64,000 nucleotides of DNA, from positions 59,426 through 123,425 of the forward strand of contig JAYVGP010000010.1 of NCBI GenBank assembly GCA_043772005.1, given 5' to 3'. The notes beneath the pieces are model-generated. The model was not told the DNA's origin, did no database searches, and worked only from the letters and a program-made list of their open reading frames with translations. This stretch comes from JAYSSF01 sp043772005 (lineage in GTDB: Bacteria > Patescibacteriota > Gracilibacteria > Absconditabacterales > Absconditicoccaceae). Positions 33,237-43,495 of the stretch are shown piece by piece; position 1 is the stretch's first letter, and each line of letters opens with the position of its first letter. The position numbers were made by a program, and so were the translations under genes.

Positions 33237-34550
33237 CTATTTTCACTGCCTTACTACCCAAATAACCCCCAAACCCATCACTACATAACTCAACGCCATT
33301 GAGAGAATAAGTCACTGTAGTTCATATGGTCATATAAGCAACAGGCTAGCAATAATGTTAACAATCAATCATACTCATAAGATTTGCACTCTCTGTTTTG
33401 CCTTACCCATACCAGCAAGATACTGGAATGCAAATCAAATAGCAGGACCAAACATCACAAATGGTGCAGCAAAGGCAAATAATCTACCACTCAACGCGAA
33501 CTGTGGTCCAAATAATAATGTGGCGGCTCGTGGACCAAGAAAATATACTCACAATCACACAATAATCACACATCATACCAGTCAAAATCCTATATATCTC
33601 ATCAATAATTGCAATTTATCTTGATGATTTTTTGTAACTAATTCATTGACAAGAGGAAATAAGTAAGAAGAAAGAGGTGAAGTAATAAGGTATACCGCAG
33701 TGAGTAATGAAAGATAGATAGTCCAATATCAAGCTGCTTCTTTACCAAGAAAATACAAAGCAAATTGCTGATCCACTTGATTAAATAAAGCACTAGCATT
33801 TGTTCAAAGAAATATCCATCAAGCATATCATAGTCGTTCACGAACTAATCACCTATCCCACACCATAGGATACTCCCTCATCATCTGCCCAAAACGACGC
33901 CAAAATATAACCAATGCAATACCAATACCAATTATTAAACCAATAATTCGAGCGTAGGTCATCGTCATAATATTGACAGTTGCAGAATCTCGCCGTCGTA
34001 TCACAATCAATACTCATAACATAATCCACATCCTCGCAGCATCAATCCCATTACTCATTTTTGTATCTTGAGCAGCAAGGAATAACGACTGCATCACTTG
34101 AAATAGATTAACTACTAAGAAATACAGACAGAATCGCCTGAGAACAAGTAAAGCCTGACTCGACTGAAAGTAATGTTCTGCTAACCAGGGAGCCATGATT
34201 CGAAGTATTCCTCAGATGATAGCACCACTCACAAATTGTATTACCCATGTCGTCACCAGCAAACTCTTTGCCTTAGAATAATCTTTATCAATCAAATAAC
34301 GAGGTAAGAAATATTGTAAACTCTCAGTTAAACCAAGATCATTATAACTTGCAATAATACCTATCAAACCAAGTATCGAATAAAATAATCCAATATCCTC
34401 TACTCACATCGTCCTCGCAGCAATCAACTTGATAATATACCCTGTTGGCGCAATCAAAAATGCAAAAAAGTATAACCAAAAACCCTTTTTGAGAAGTTTC
34501 TCTTTCAAGGGGATGTCTTGTTGTATTTCGAGATCTGGACTATAGGTCAT
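33237..34550 (-). CDS. polysaccharide flippase (Wzx/MOP superfamily)
   Basis: 437 aa with about 12-14 membrane helices. 'GFWLYFFAFLIAPTGYIIKL', 'MGVEDIGLFYSILGLIGIIA', 'DLGLTESLQYFLPRYL' and 'LGPRAATLLFGPQFALSG' match Polysacc_synt-type exporters, which flip lipid-linked glycan repeats across the membrane. It stands as the first gene transcribed of the minus-strand glycan block, 12 bp after aspS, so aspS may share its transcript. Confidence 0.85.
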
Positions 34551-34562
34551 AGAGAGATGTTA

Positions 34563-35867
34563 TTATGGAGTCAATCTCGTTGTATCTCTTGGGAAGAGCT
34601 CCGCTTCTTTGACATTCGAAAGACCTATCAGTTTTTGGATAAATCTCGCAATACCAAAACCAAAACCTCCCTCCTCAGGCATTCCATATTTAAAACTATC
34701 AAGATAATGTTCTAGACCTGGCTGGTCAGGATTAATACCTTTATCTTTTATTTGTTGAATCAAGTGCTCATAGTTTACCTCACGCTGTGTTGTGGTGGCA
34801 AGCTCGACTCATCTAAATAATAAATCTGCCCTATCTGCAACTGCAGGGTTAATACGATTTTGATGATGATAAAACTTGGCATCAGACCATGGGAATTCCG
34901 TCACAAACACCAAGTCAGATCACCAATTTTTGGCCGCATAATCACAGATAAATCTCTCCTCAGCTGGTGCGACATCTAAATCTGTACGAAAATCCTCACC
35001 AGTCTCCGCAAACATCAAATCATGAAGTGCAGTAACTGTAATACGAGGTATTGATTGAGGAACCAAGGGTCTGACTGCCCCTAGTTTTGTGAGTTTATCT
35101 CAAGCTCTATCCCAAGTTGTGTTGATCGTATATGTGATAAACTGCTCTGTCATCTGCAAAATATCTTCAAATGAGTCGATAAATCACATCTCCATATCCA
35201 ACATCAAAATCTCTGACATATGACGAGATGTATTTGACTTCTCTGCTCTATATGCACGACCAATCTCATACACACGATCAAATACTGCCACCATTGCCTG
35301 CTTGTAAAATTGAGGACTTTGAGCAAGATACGCCGTCTTACCAAAATACTCCATCGAAAAGATCTCTGCTCCTCACTCAGTAGGGAAACCAATAAGTTTA
35401 GGACTGTTAATCTGAGTAAATCCATTTTGTTCAAAAAACAATCTTATTGTGGATTCTGCAACAGCGGCTACCTGAAATACCTGCGTCCAGTATGGGTGAC
35501 GAAGCGTCCACATACGATGATCGAGCAATCCATCAATCTCAAGATTGATTGTCTCCTTACTAATATCAATATCATTAGCTGTCGTCACAGCATTTAAAAT
35601 AGTAACCATACAATCACCAAGTTCTACTCCATATTTGGTCTGAGAAGCATCTTTAACTGTTCATGTAATACTAATCACTGTACCCAACTGTGTACCATGC
35701 AATTTTGCAATCTCATCTACTGACTCGAGCACACATTGAGTCAACCCCGTATGATCTCTCACAATCAAAAATGCAATCTTACCCTTATCGCGTAGTGTAT
35801 AGACATATCATTTAATTATGACTTGTTCACCAATGTGTGATGGAAGAGATTGAATCAGAGTTCTCAT
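34563..35867 (-). CDS. aspS: aspartyl-tRNA synthetase, archaeal/non-discriminating type
   Basis: 434 aa class II synthetase. N-terminal OB fold for the anticodon; class II motif 2 region 'AYRAEKSNTSRHMSEILMLD'; 'SPKLIGFPTEGGAEIF', 'YLAQSPQFYKQ', and motif 3 'GFGFGIARFIQKLIGL'. The short length without the bacterial GAD insertion and the 'AQSPQFYKQ' and 'TEFPW' stretches identify the archaeal/eukaryal AspRS type. Such enzymes often also charge tRNA-Asn when GatCAB is present (not visible here). UGA Gly at 'PTEGGAE' fixes the code. Confidence 0.92.
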
Positions 35868-36067
35868 AAGATTGTAGTGATAATAAGTAAATTCTAACTC
35901 TAATCTAGTGATGTATGCCCGACATTCAATGTCAAAACTTAAGTTTTATCAAATTTTATAAATATTACATATAGTAAAATAGATAAAGCAATTATAAAAC
36001 AATATTTATATATAATAAGTAATTGGTAATTCTCTTGCATTTATTGCCGGTATTCCTCTACTAGTAA

Positions 36068-36565
36068 ATGCTATTTATTTTCTTACTCAATCACATGCAA
36101 TATTGTAAAACAACAGGTCTCGCAATCCTACGTATTCTCATAGGAGGTTTGTTTATCTATCATGGTATTACGAAGTTTGGAGCAGATGCTGGTATGGTAG
36201 AATTTATTGGTGGAACATTTCACAAACTAGGTCTAAGCTTTATCTCTCAATCAATGTGGACTACTATTCTTGGGATCGTAGAGGTACTCGCTGGGTCATT
36301 ACTAGCTCTGGGATTATTTACTCGTAGCGCTGCTATCGCTGTGATAGTAGTAATGCTTGGTGCAATGAACGCAAAATGATGGACATGGCCAAATATTGAG
36401 CTTGATATTATCTATCTTGGCTGTGCTCTTGCTCTCCTATTTACCGGTCCTGGTAGATGCTCATGTGACTTCACATGCTGCAAGGGTGGTGAATGTTGCG
36501 GATGATCATGCGATACTAAAATTAGTAATGATCCATATAAAGGGAAAGAGGTAGTAGAAGCATAA
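36068..36565 (+). CDS. DoxX family membrane protein with Cys-rich tail
   Basis: 165 aa. DoxX core: 'LAILRILIGGLFIYHGITKF', 'WTTILGIVEVLAGSLLALGL', 'FTRSAAIAVIVVMLGAMNAK' and 'IIYLGCALALLFTGPGR', four helices as usual. DoxX proteins are quinone/redox-linked membrane proteins of uncertain role. Unusually, after the last helix comes 'CSCDFTCCKGGECCGGSCD', seven Cys in 19 residues, likely a metal- or cluster-binding tail. Start could also be the Met ten codons in. Confidence 0.88.
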
Positions 36566-36610
36566 TCTCTGCTATCTTCCTTTTTAAGAAAGAAGTCAAA
36601 ATAAGATATA

Positions 36611-36640
36611 AGGATGGCGTAAATACGCCATCCTTTTTTA
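36611..36640. terminator. strong rho-independent terminator after doxX
   Basis: AGGATGGCGT - AAAT - ACGCCATCCT, a perfect 10-bp stem (36611-36634), then TTTTTT. A-tract on the other side is weaker but the hairpin may also end the convergent gene at 36699. Confidence 0.92.
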
Positions 36641-36698
36641 TTCATCAAATTTATCACAATTGATATTTTAATTCGCACAGAAATTGAAAATAATAATA

Positions 36699-37394
36699 CT
36701 AAGTATATAATTTATCATAAAGCACCTTTAGTCCATATGCTGGACCAGTATTATATCTCCAGAGAACTCTATATTGTTGTTCAACAGGCTGTTCTTTCTT
36801 TTGAATACGAGCTATAAGATCGTTTAATTTACTATCTTCCACCTTAATACCTTTATTTTTGAGGGTCTGTTTTGTAACAGCAATATAATTTTTTAAATTA
36901 GGTAACTTCCTTATCAATACAGTCCTATCTACACTAAACACACGAAACAAAAGAGCAGCAAAACACATATTAACAATGGGATTCTTAATATTAGTTCTCA
37001 GATATGATGTAACTTGAGATATTTTTTTACCTTGCAAAGAAGAACCTAGCGCCCTACTCAGTAAAGCAATCGCATCAGAGCTACTACTTCACTCATCAAT
37101 TAATCAATTAACTAACTTAATACCATAATATCAAGGTCTTGATCTTAAGTCGCTCGACATTACTACTGGATTGATCTGCATTACACCCTTACATGCTCCA
37201 CTACGAGCATCCTGAGTGCCATATACAGTCTCAATATAAGCCACACTATCAAATAAATCTTTATCAATTACTCAGCCGCAATGCAACTGAATTGAATCAT
37301 AAAATTCACCAATATTTAACTTCCCTGCCTCAGGGCTAGAATATGTTGACTTAGATGATTCGCGATTAGTCTTTGATTCAATTTTATTAAGCAT
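36699..37394 (-). CDS. lytic transglycosylase-like protein
   Basis: 231 aa. 'VAYIETVYGTQDARSGACKG' followed by 'VMQINPVVM' matches the SLT-type core, where a Glu starts the catalytic motif (here Y-I-E) and G-x-M-Q-I-x-P follows. The C-terminal half is helical and basic ('TSYLRTNIKNPIVNMCFAALL'). No clear signal peptide, so export is uncertain. If active it would cut peptidoglycan glycan strands. Assignment rests on the short motif. Confidence 0.55.
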
Positions 37395-37463
37395 CACAAA
37401 AAAATAATAATACCATACACAAGTATACTCTTAAACACTAAAATACACAAATAATGATATATA

Positions 37464-38006
37464 TTATTTAATTTCAACCAACAAATCTACCTTATTCTCG
37501 ATCTCAGCCATTGTAATTACTCCATAATGCTCTAGCATCACAAGCAGAAATTTCCTCATCTTCTCACGATCCGTGAAGCGTATACGATCATAATGTGCCA
37601 CTAATGCAACATAGTACCCAGTCAGATTAGCCAATGTACGAGTAAAATGATAATCTATTGGGAAAAATTTCTGCATCTCAAATTCATCTCCCCGTGATGC
37701 AAAAAATGGCAACACCATAGCAATCAGCTCCTCATGTAGAAATGTCTGATTAAAAGCTTCCTGCCCCGAAATAGTAAACAAACCCAAATGATCCCAAAAT
37801 CGTTTCTCATCATATAATTCTTGAAAAACTTTAATGAGAAATTTAGAAAGCTGACCTCACTGTTGTTGGCTCACAGCGATCTGGCTAGCAATTTGTCTTG
37901 CCTTACCTTCTGATTCCTGTACACGAACAAGCTCCTCTGCAGAGACCTCTTTACCATGCGTCTGCTCACTTCCGACTTCAATAAATGACTGGATTTCTGG
38001 ATTCAT
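37464..38006 (-). CDS. hypothetical protein
   Basis: 180 aa, no family recognised. N-terminal ~55 residues are acidic, Gln/Glu-rich and helical ('VSAEELVRVQESEGKARQ'); the remainder is an all-helical globular domain rich in Phe, Tyr and His ('FFASRGDEFEMQKFF', 'GYYVALVAHYDRIRF'). No signal or membrane segment. One UGA Gly ('QQQGGQLSKF'). It has a good promoter of its own and stands next to the PAP2-YbaK pair on the other strand. Confidence 0.7.
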
Positions 38007-38012
38007 GTGAGT

Positions 38013-38041
38013 ATTATAATCAAATTGACAATAAAAAACAA
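38013..38041 (-). promoter_or_regulatory. promoter for gene 37464-38006
   Basis: Minus strand TTGTTT (38041-38036), 17-bp spacer, TATAAT (38018-38013), very close to the ATG at 38006, so the leader would be almost absent. Confidence 0.5.
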
Positions 38042-38066
38042 GGATTTTAGTCTATCTAAAAGATAA

Positions 38067-38660
38067 ATGAATAATATTGAACAACGCTTTTGGGAATTTA
38101 TAACTTGGTTTGGCTGATTACCTGGGATTCTAATACCTGTATGATATATAATAGCAATAATTTCACATTCAATTATTCAAAACACCATAATCAGCGACGG
38201 GGCATTGATTCATTTAGGATGATATTACAATAATCAAATAATTGCATTATTATTATCATGTCTTGGCATATTTATGAGTTATAGCATCGGTATAATTATT
38301 AAATATTTCTACTATAAACCAAGACCTATACCTCGAGACAAGAGTACCCTATGGAAAAGAATCAATGCATGATCAATGCCAAGTATCCATGCGAGCAACT
38401 CATTAATCACAGCTTGTGCTCTTAGTATAGCAACAATTAGTCTTACTAACTGAGCATGAAAATACCTAATAATGACTGGATGATTTTGCTATTATCTTAG
38501 TATAGCACTCTCTCGTATCATGCTCAAAAAACACTACCCTATTGATGTGTTAAGTGGATCATTATTAGGACTAATAGTAACCATAGTCATCGTTCTAACC
38601 AGTAATGTAGCTATTGAGTTTATAGAGCCAGTCATCTATTATATTATTCAACGTTATTAA
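38067..38660 (+). CDS. PAP2-type phosphatase, membrane-bound
   Basis: 197 aa, five to six membrane helices. PAP2 motifs: 'KYFYYKPRPIPR' (K-x6-RP), 'AGSMPSIHASNS' (PSxH; Ile replaces the common Gly) and 'SRIMLKKHYPIDVLSGSLLG' (SRx5HxxxD). Enzymes of this kind dephosphorylate undecaprenyl diphosphate or phosphatidate at the membrane, which would recycle the glycan carrier lipid. Many UGA Gly codons. Three bp from the downstream YbaK/ProX gene. Confidence 0.85.
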
Positions 38661-38663
38661 ATC

Positions 38664-39146
38664 ATGCCTAACGATATCATCCACACCCTCGATAGCTTAT
38701 GAATCATCTACAAGCCATATGCCCATGAAGCGGTTTTCACGGTCGAAGAAGCCGACAAGGTCAAAAGTCAGATGCCAGCATTTCATACCAAAAATTTATT
38801 TTTAGTAGATAAAAATTCTGATCATCATCTTGTTTGTATTAGTGCTCATAGTAGACTCAAAATCAAGGATTTTGGTCGTACTTATAGACTCAAAGATATA
38901 TCATTTTGATCACCAAAAGATATGGCGCAACAACTTCATACCACTCCAGGCAGTGTCAGTATTTTTGGTATTATGTATCAAACCAATACTAAACTCTATC
39001 TTGATCCAGCAATCATTGATCAACCATCACTTGGTCGACATCCAAATGACAATACAATGACTCTCATTCTCTCCTATAAGGAGTTACTCAAATTTCTTTC
39101 CATGATTGGGGTCAAACCTGTAATACTGAAAGATTCATTACTATAA
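38664..39146 (+). CDS. YbaK/ProX-type aminoacyl-tRNA deacylase
   Basis: 160 aa, single-domain trans-editing protein. 'VFTVEEADKVKSQMPAFHTKNLFLVD' region (residues ~24-49), 'HSRLKIKDFGRTYRLKDISF', 'TTPGSVSIFGIMYQTN' and 'HPNDNTMTLILSYKEL' match the PrdX (ProX) group, which clears Ala-tRNA-Pro. The xxNPxx-type 'GRHPNDNT' block is diagnostic. Follows PAP2 with 3-bp spacing. Confidence 0.85.
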
Positions 39147-39160
39147 AAAAACTATTATAT

Positions 39161-39189
39161 AAAAAAAATCGGCATTGCCGATTTTTTTA
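39161..39189. terminator. bidirectional terminator between ProX-like gene and rpsA
   Basis: ATCGGC - ATT - GCCGAT flanked by an 8-A run and a 7-T run. Ends both converging units. Confidence 0.88.
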
Positions 39190-39204
39190 TGCTTATTGTG
39201 ATTA

Positions 39205-40455
39205 TTACTCTGCAGCTTCTTCAGTAACTTCAACCACTTTATCTTCTACTACATCATCTAGTGTTGCAGTAGGTCTTGGAGCAGATGGTCTTCTATTATT
39301 ACTTTGAGGTCTATCGGATGCGATTCATAGTGCTGATTTACTTGGTTCATATGGGATACCTTTCTCTTCGCAAATAATTGCTTTAATACTAAGTCATATC
39401 TTGCGATGTCTAATATCAAGTGTGATGATCTTCGCCTTCACTACTTGTCCAAGCTTAAGCTTCTCTGCAGGATTGTATGTATTTTCATCGCTAATTTCAG
39501 TGATATGCACCAAGCCATTGATATCTTCATACATTCTTACAAACGCTCCATATGGTACAAACCTGACTACTTCTCATTGTACAACATCACCTTGGTTAAA
39601 TGTCTTACCAATAATCTTCCGAGGATCTTCTTTAACTTGCTTGATCGAAAGTGAGATCTTACCACCATCAAGTCAGATAATCTTCACCTGTACCTTATCT
39701 CCTACCTTACCAAATTTATCAACATTATCAACGTGTCCGTATGTAATCTCTGAGATGTGGACAAGTCCTTCAAGTGCTCCACCAATGGTTACAAAGAATC
39801 CATATGAACTAAGACCGCTGATCACACCATCATAGATGTTTTCAACTGCCATCGTAGACATGATTTCTTCTCTTTCTTCTCTGAGTGCTTCTCTTTCTGA
39901 CAAGATCACACGTCTTACATCTTCATCAATTGTAATAATTCTCACCTTGAACTCCTTACCAATCAAAGCGATAAGTTTATCAAAGATTGCTTCTTGATCG
40001 CCATCTTCCACTCTCGGATAGTTGACTGGAGCCAATTGTGACAATGGAATAAATCATTTGATACCATGCATATCAATAAGTAATCCACCAAGATTTGCTT
40101 CAGTAGGAATGACAGTAATAATTTCATCCTTGTCAGCTGTAGCTTTGAGAGATTCCCAGATACTATGTTGGAGCAATCTTGTCACTGAAATGATGTAATA
40201 ACCTTCTTCATGCAATACATCAGTAGACATAATCTCAGCTTCGATCTCTGTACCAGGAAGCATTTCTGTGCCTGATCTTTCAAGATCTCTAAGCTCCTTC
40301 GTCATAATTACACCAACAAATGAGTTGTTCTCACAACTCACCATAAGTCAGCTATCTGTTTTTTTAAGAATAATACCTTTTACTTTTTGTCCTAACTTAA
40401 TTGTAGGAATAATAAAATCTTCAAGAGAAAATTTTGGTGCTGCTTTTTTAGCCAT
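39205..40455 (-). CDS. rpsA: 30S ribosomal protein S1
   Basis: 416 aa with four S1 (OB-fold) repeats, shorter than the six of Proteobacteria. Repeats carry the 'VKGIILKKTDSGLMVS', 'YDGVISGLSSYGFFVTIGGA', 'EGLVHISEITYG', 'GEVVRFVPYGAFVRMYEDIN' and 'GLVHITEISDEN' elements. S1 brings mRNA to the 30S subunit. C-terminal tail is disordered, Arg/Pro/Thr/Glu-rich. A minority of Gly are UGA. Co-directional and likely co-transcribed with rpsO (69-bp gap). Confidence 0.95.
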
Positions 40456-40523
40456 TAGAAAATAAATGTTAGTAAATAAAATGAATATGGATTGATGATC
40501 TCTTAGTTTAACTTAATTTCATA

Positions 40524-40805
40524 TTATCCTTTGAGTCCGAGTTGTTGTATTGTTAATGTATAACGCTCAAGGCTCTTTTCCTTGAGATACTTAAGGAGCA
40601 TTCTTCTTTTGGCTACTTTTCTCAATAGTGATCTCTTAGCATCGACATCATGAATATTGATGTTAACGTGTTCTTGGAGCATCTTGATGTCCTGTGAAAG
40701 GAGTGCAATCTGTACTTCTGGAGATCCATTATCTTGACCGTGTCTTTGTAAACCCTGTACTGATTCTGACAATGTGCTTTCTGTTTTTGCTGCTTTTTTG
40801 ACCAT
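40524..40805 (-). CDS. rpsO: 30S ribosomal protein S15
   Basis: 93 aa, usual size. 'HGQDNGSPEVQIALLSQDIKML' (signature, residues ~23-44), 'HVNINIHDVDAKRSLLRKVA' and 'KRRMLLKYLKEKSLERY' are diagnostic. It binds 16S rRNA early in 30S assembly. Start is the ATG of MVKKAAK; the upstream extension is non-coding. All five Gly are GGN, none UGA. Confidence 0.97.
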   Translation of the reverse strand: MVKKAAKTESTLSESVQGLQRHGQDNGSPEVQIALLSQDIKMLQEHVNINIHDVDAKRSLLRKVAKRRMLLKYLKEKSLERYTLTIQQLGLKG

Positions 40806-40907
40806 GTGAATAATAAATAAGAATAAAAAAGTATTACACAACACCATAGTAGTCACACCACAATGAGGCAATAAATCGATAATAATTGCATGAGATTTCT
40901 TGGAACA

Positions 40908-40979
40908 TACTCCTGAGAGGAATCGAACCTCTATCTAACCCTTAGGACGGGCCTATTCTATCCGTTGAACTACAAGAGC
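40908..40979 (-). tRNA. tRNA-Arg (anticodon CCU)
   Basis: 72 nt. Acceptor GCUCUUG/CAGGAGU, anticodon stem GGCCC/GGGUU with loop GUCCUAA giving anticodon CCU (AGG), T-arm GAGG-UUCGAUU-CCUC. CCA not encoded. Confidence 0.93.
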
Positions 40980-41046
40980 TCACAGTGCAAAATATATCTC
41001 CTAATATATAAGGAAATTTAGTATAAAAACAACTGAAAATAAAAAA

Positions 41047-42576
41047 CTATTTTACCAAAGACTCGGATTCAGTGATCTTAAATTCAATTCTTGATTTGAT
41101 CGATGGAATAGTCTGATACCAGAATGGGGATATGGTTATTTTTGCTATTGATATATCAGGATATGAGAGAATCTTTTGACGAGCCTGCTCTTTCGACATA
41201 CCAGCAATATCTTGAGTAATTTGTGACAAGATACCTCCTATGTCAGATTGAAAATTATATGATCGAAACGTAGATACTGTCATGGGAATACTATATACTC
41301 ATGTTGTTATCACTATTGGTTCGAACATCTTCAATGATTCTGGCTGAATACTAACTAAACGAAGTGACTGTGTTGACCTCTGAGCAAAATAATGATTGAT
41401 GGCACGATCAAAATCTTCTTGTTTGATATAATGGTAGACAATATTTGCATCCACCGAACCATCAAATTCGAGCAATGGCTCACCGAGTTTAGCATCCACC
41501 GTAATATTTATTACTACCCCACTCATCAGTGATTTATATGAAAGCGGAATAATAGTTTTATCTTTGATTCATTCTCTGATAATTTGAGGTACTGACTCTG
41601 CGATTGTTTTATTTGCCAATGTGTTAAATGCATTAATATCTTGTTGAGTCACCACCCCACGAGCCAATGTATCTCCACCACTAAAATCAGTGATTGCACG
41701 GCCAACAACGAGCTTACGAGTACGAGATTCAGTCAAATTTCTAACATATAATACCGTACCAGATACAATATTACCCCTAATACCCATTACTTGTCCTACA
41801 TCGTCTGAGTCGTCTGCAAGCAGATCAATTTCAATGCTCCCTTGAGCTGGCACAGTAACCCATTTTGATGTTTTAAACACAAGACTATCATCAGTGATAA
41901 ATCTTGTAAACGGTTTAAGTGCATACTCTCTACTACTCGTATTAGTGAGTAAAATAACACCTCTTGCGGTTTGTGCACTATATCTGATTGATTGAATTGA
42001 TGTACGTAAAATTCTATGATATGGAATAACTCATTGAGTATATGGGATAGAGATTGCCGATCCAGTATATCAATTATTAAGCTCAATCTCTGGAACAATA
42101 CGAAAATTATATGACACATCCTCAATATCGTATGATGGCGTGATTGTAATCGCTGCTTTGGGAATCAAGACTCCATAAACATAAATAGCAAGACCTAAGA
42201 CAAGAAGTCCTTCAAGCGCAAAAATAATATATTTGAGATACTGTTTCTGATGGGTTGAATAATAGTGAAAATCCCTAATTTTAAAGAAAAACGAATAGAT
42301 AATTGATCGAACCTTAGATAAAGGTGAACGGAGATTATATTCAGAAATTAATCAAACACGATCACAGTAATGTTTAATCTTAGAATTACTCGCTTTAATA
42401 CTATAATCAAGCTCCTTAGACTCACACAATTCACGAAACTGCTGTCACCATCGTTCATTAGCAAACATATTATTATCTGAATCAATCGTAAAAACTACCT
42501 TGCGCTTATCAGGTATCTTTTCAATAGTCTTCGTGATTTTATAGAAACTATCTTGTCTCTCAAATTGGATCTTCAT
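41047..42576 (-). CDS. baseplate J/gp47-like membrane protein
   Basis: 509 aa. A cytoplasmic N-terminal ~125 residues, one membrane helix ('YIIFALEGLLVLGLAIYVYG'), then a large extracytoplasmic region. The part 'TARGVILLTNTSSREYALKP', 'QGSIEIDLLADDSDDVGQVM' and 'GDTLARGVVTQQDINAF' resembles baseplate-J/gp47-like domains often annotated in CPR genomes on bitopic proteins, unrelated to phage tails in context. No other phage genes are near. Role unknown. Its 5' leader holds a strongly structured element (42589-42694). Confidence 0.6.
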
Positions 42577-42588
42577 GGCTACGTATAT

Positions 42589-42694
42589 AGTGCATTAAAC
42601 TTAGAAACTAGGGTGAACCAACACCTTAAGATAATGCACTACGTAGTAGATTTCATAGAGAATGATCACCATATATGTATGTGAAATCTACTAC
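42589..42694 (-). other. two tandem long hairpins in the leader of the baseplate-J-like gene
   Basis: Element A (minus-strand order): GTAGTAGATTTCA pairs with TGAAATCTACTAC, a perfect 13-bp stem (42643-42655 and 42682-42694). Element B: AGTGCATT pairs with AATGCACT (42589-42596 and 42633-42640), enclosing an inner stem TAAGGTG/CACCCTA with a 6-nt loop (42609-42628). No T-tract follows, so these are not simple terminators. They fill the 132-bp gap between two same-strand genes. Possible cis-regulatory RNA, processed RNA or mobile repeat. Confidence 0.55.
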
Positions 42695-42708
42695 AACTGC
42701 AAAAATAC

Positions 42709-43482
42709 TTATCTCCTCTTTGCTTTATATCAAAAGTATCATGTGATGCAAGCGATAGCAATACAACAATACGACCTAAGGTCCATCTGAAATGATCATC
42801 GGTTGACAATCAAGTGTCTTGGATAATGTTGATAGTGCAAGATGACTATATATCCTAGTAAGAAAATAGTACACAATAAATATCATGCACGGTAAGGATA
42901 ACGACGACGTAATCACCATGCAACAATAATACAGAATAACGACCAAGCCGATATAAGCAACCCTATCGGATATACACTCCCCCCTAACTGAGCAATACGA
43001 GACTGTGATGCAAGTGATCATATCGAAAAAAATCACTCATTAAGCTTACCAATAACAGAATCACCTAATGTATATAATACTCATAATACAACCAGCATAC
43101 TCACATAAGTCAGCATCAATACATACCACCAATGAGGTTTCATTTTTGAAGGCATTTGACCTACCGCTATCATGCTGGAAATAAAAGCGCCAACAAGCAA
43201 CCCTACAAAATCAATTGAAGTAACTGTGAAAGAAAATAACGAAGATACCTCAAGCCAGGATGTAGGGATGAAATTATCAGATTGAAATACAAAATTAGTA
43301 TAAGTAGCAGACAGAAAGGTAATAATAATAATCATTGGAAGCTTCGAGACAATATCACGAAAACGAAGATTCTGTGACTTAGTTATTTTATATAACAATA
43401 TAATCAGCAAAATCAGTCCTACAAAAGGAGTAATATAGTCAATTAAGTAAGGTGTTCATCAGATGATAATCTCTGGATACAT
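42709..43482 (-). CDS. polytopic membrane protein, unknown function
   Basis: 257 aa with about six membrane helices ('YITPFVGLILLIILLY', 'LPMIIIITFLSATYTNFVF', 'TSIDFVGLLVGAFISSMIAV', 'YVLMLTYVSMLVVLGVLY', 'LLISAWSLFCIIVAWGL' and 'YLLCTIFLLGYIVILHY'). No recognised motif. UGA codons give Gly in helices and turns. It ends 132 bp before the baseplate-J-like gene and follows the LysM-CHAP gene by 13 bp, so it may be part of a cell-envelope operon. Confidence 0.65.
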
Positions 43483-43495
43483 AATAGTATGATAA

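Noticed and set aside
41047..42576. Prophage, because of the baseplate-J-like protein
   Set aside because: No other phage genes, integrase or att site is near. The protein has a membrane helix and sits among envelope genes. CPR genomes carry such proteins widely.
42709..42776. A longer C-terminus or second small gene at the end of the membrane protein
   Set aside because: Once UGA is read as Gly the frame of the membrane protein runs cleanly to TAA at 42709, which explains this stretch.
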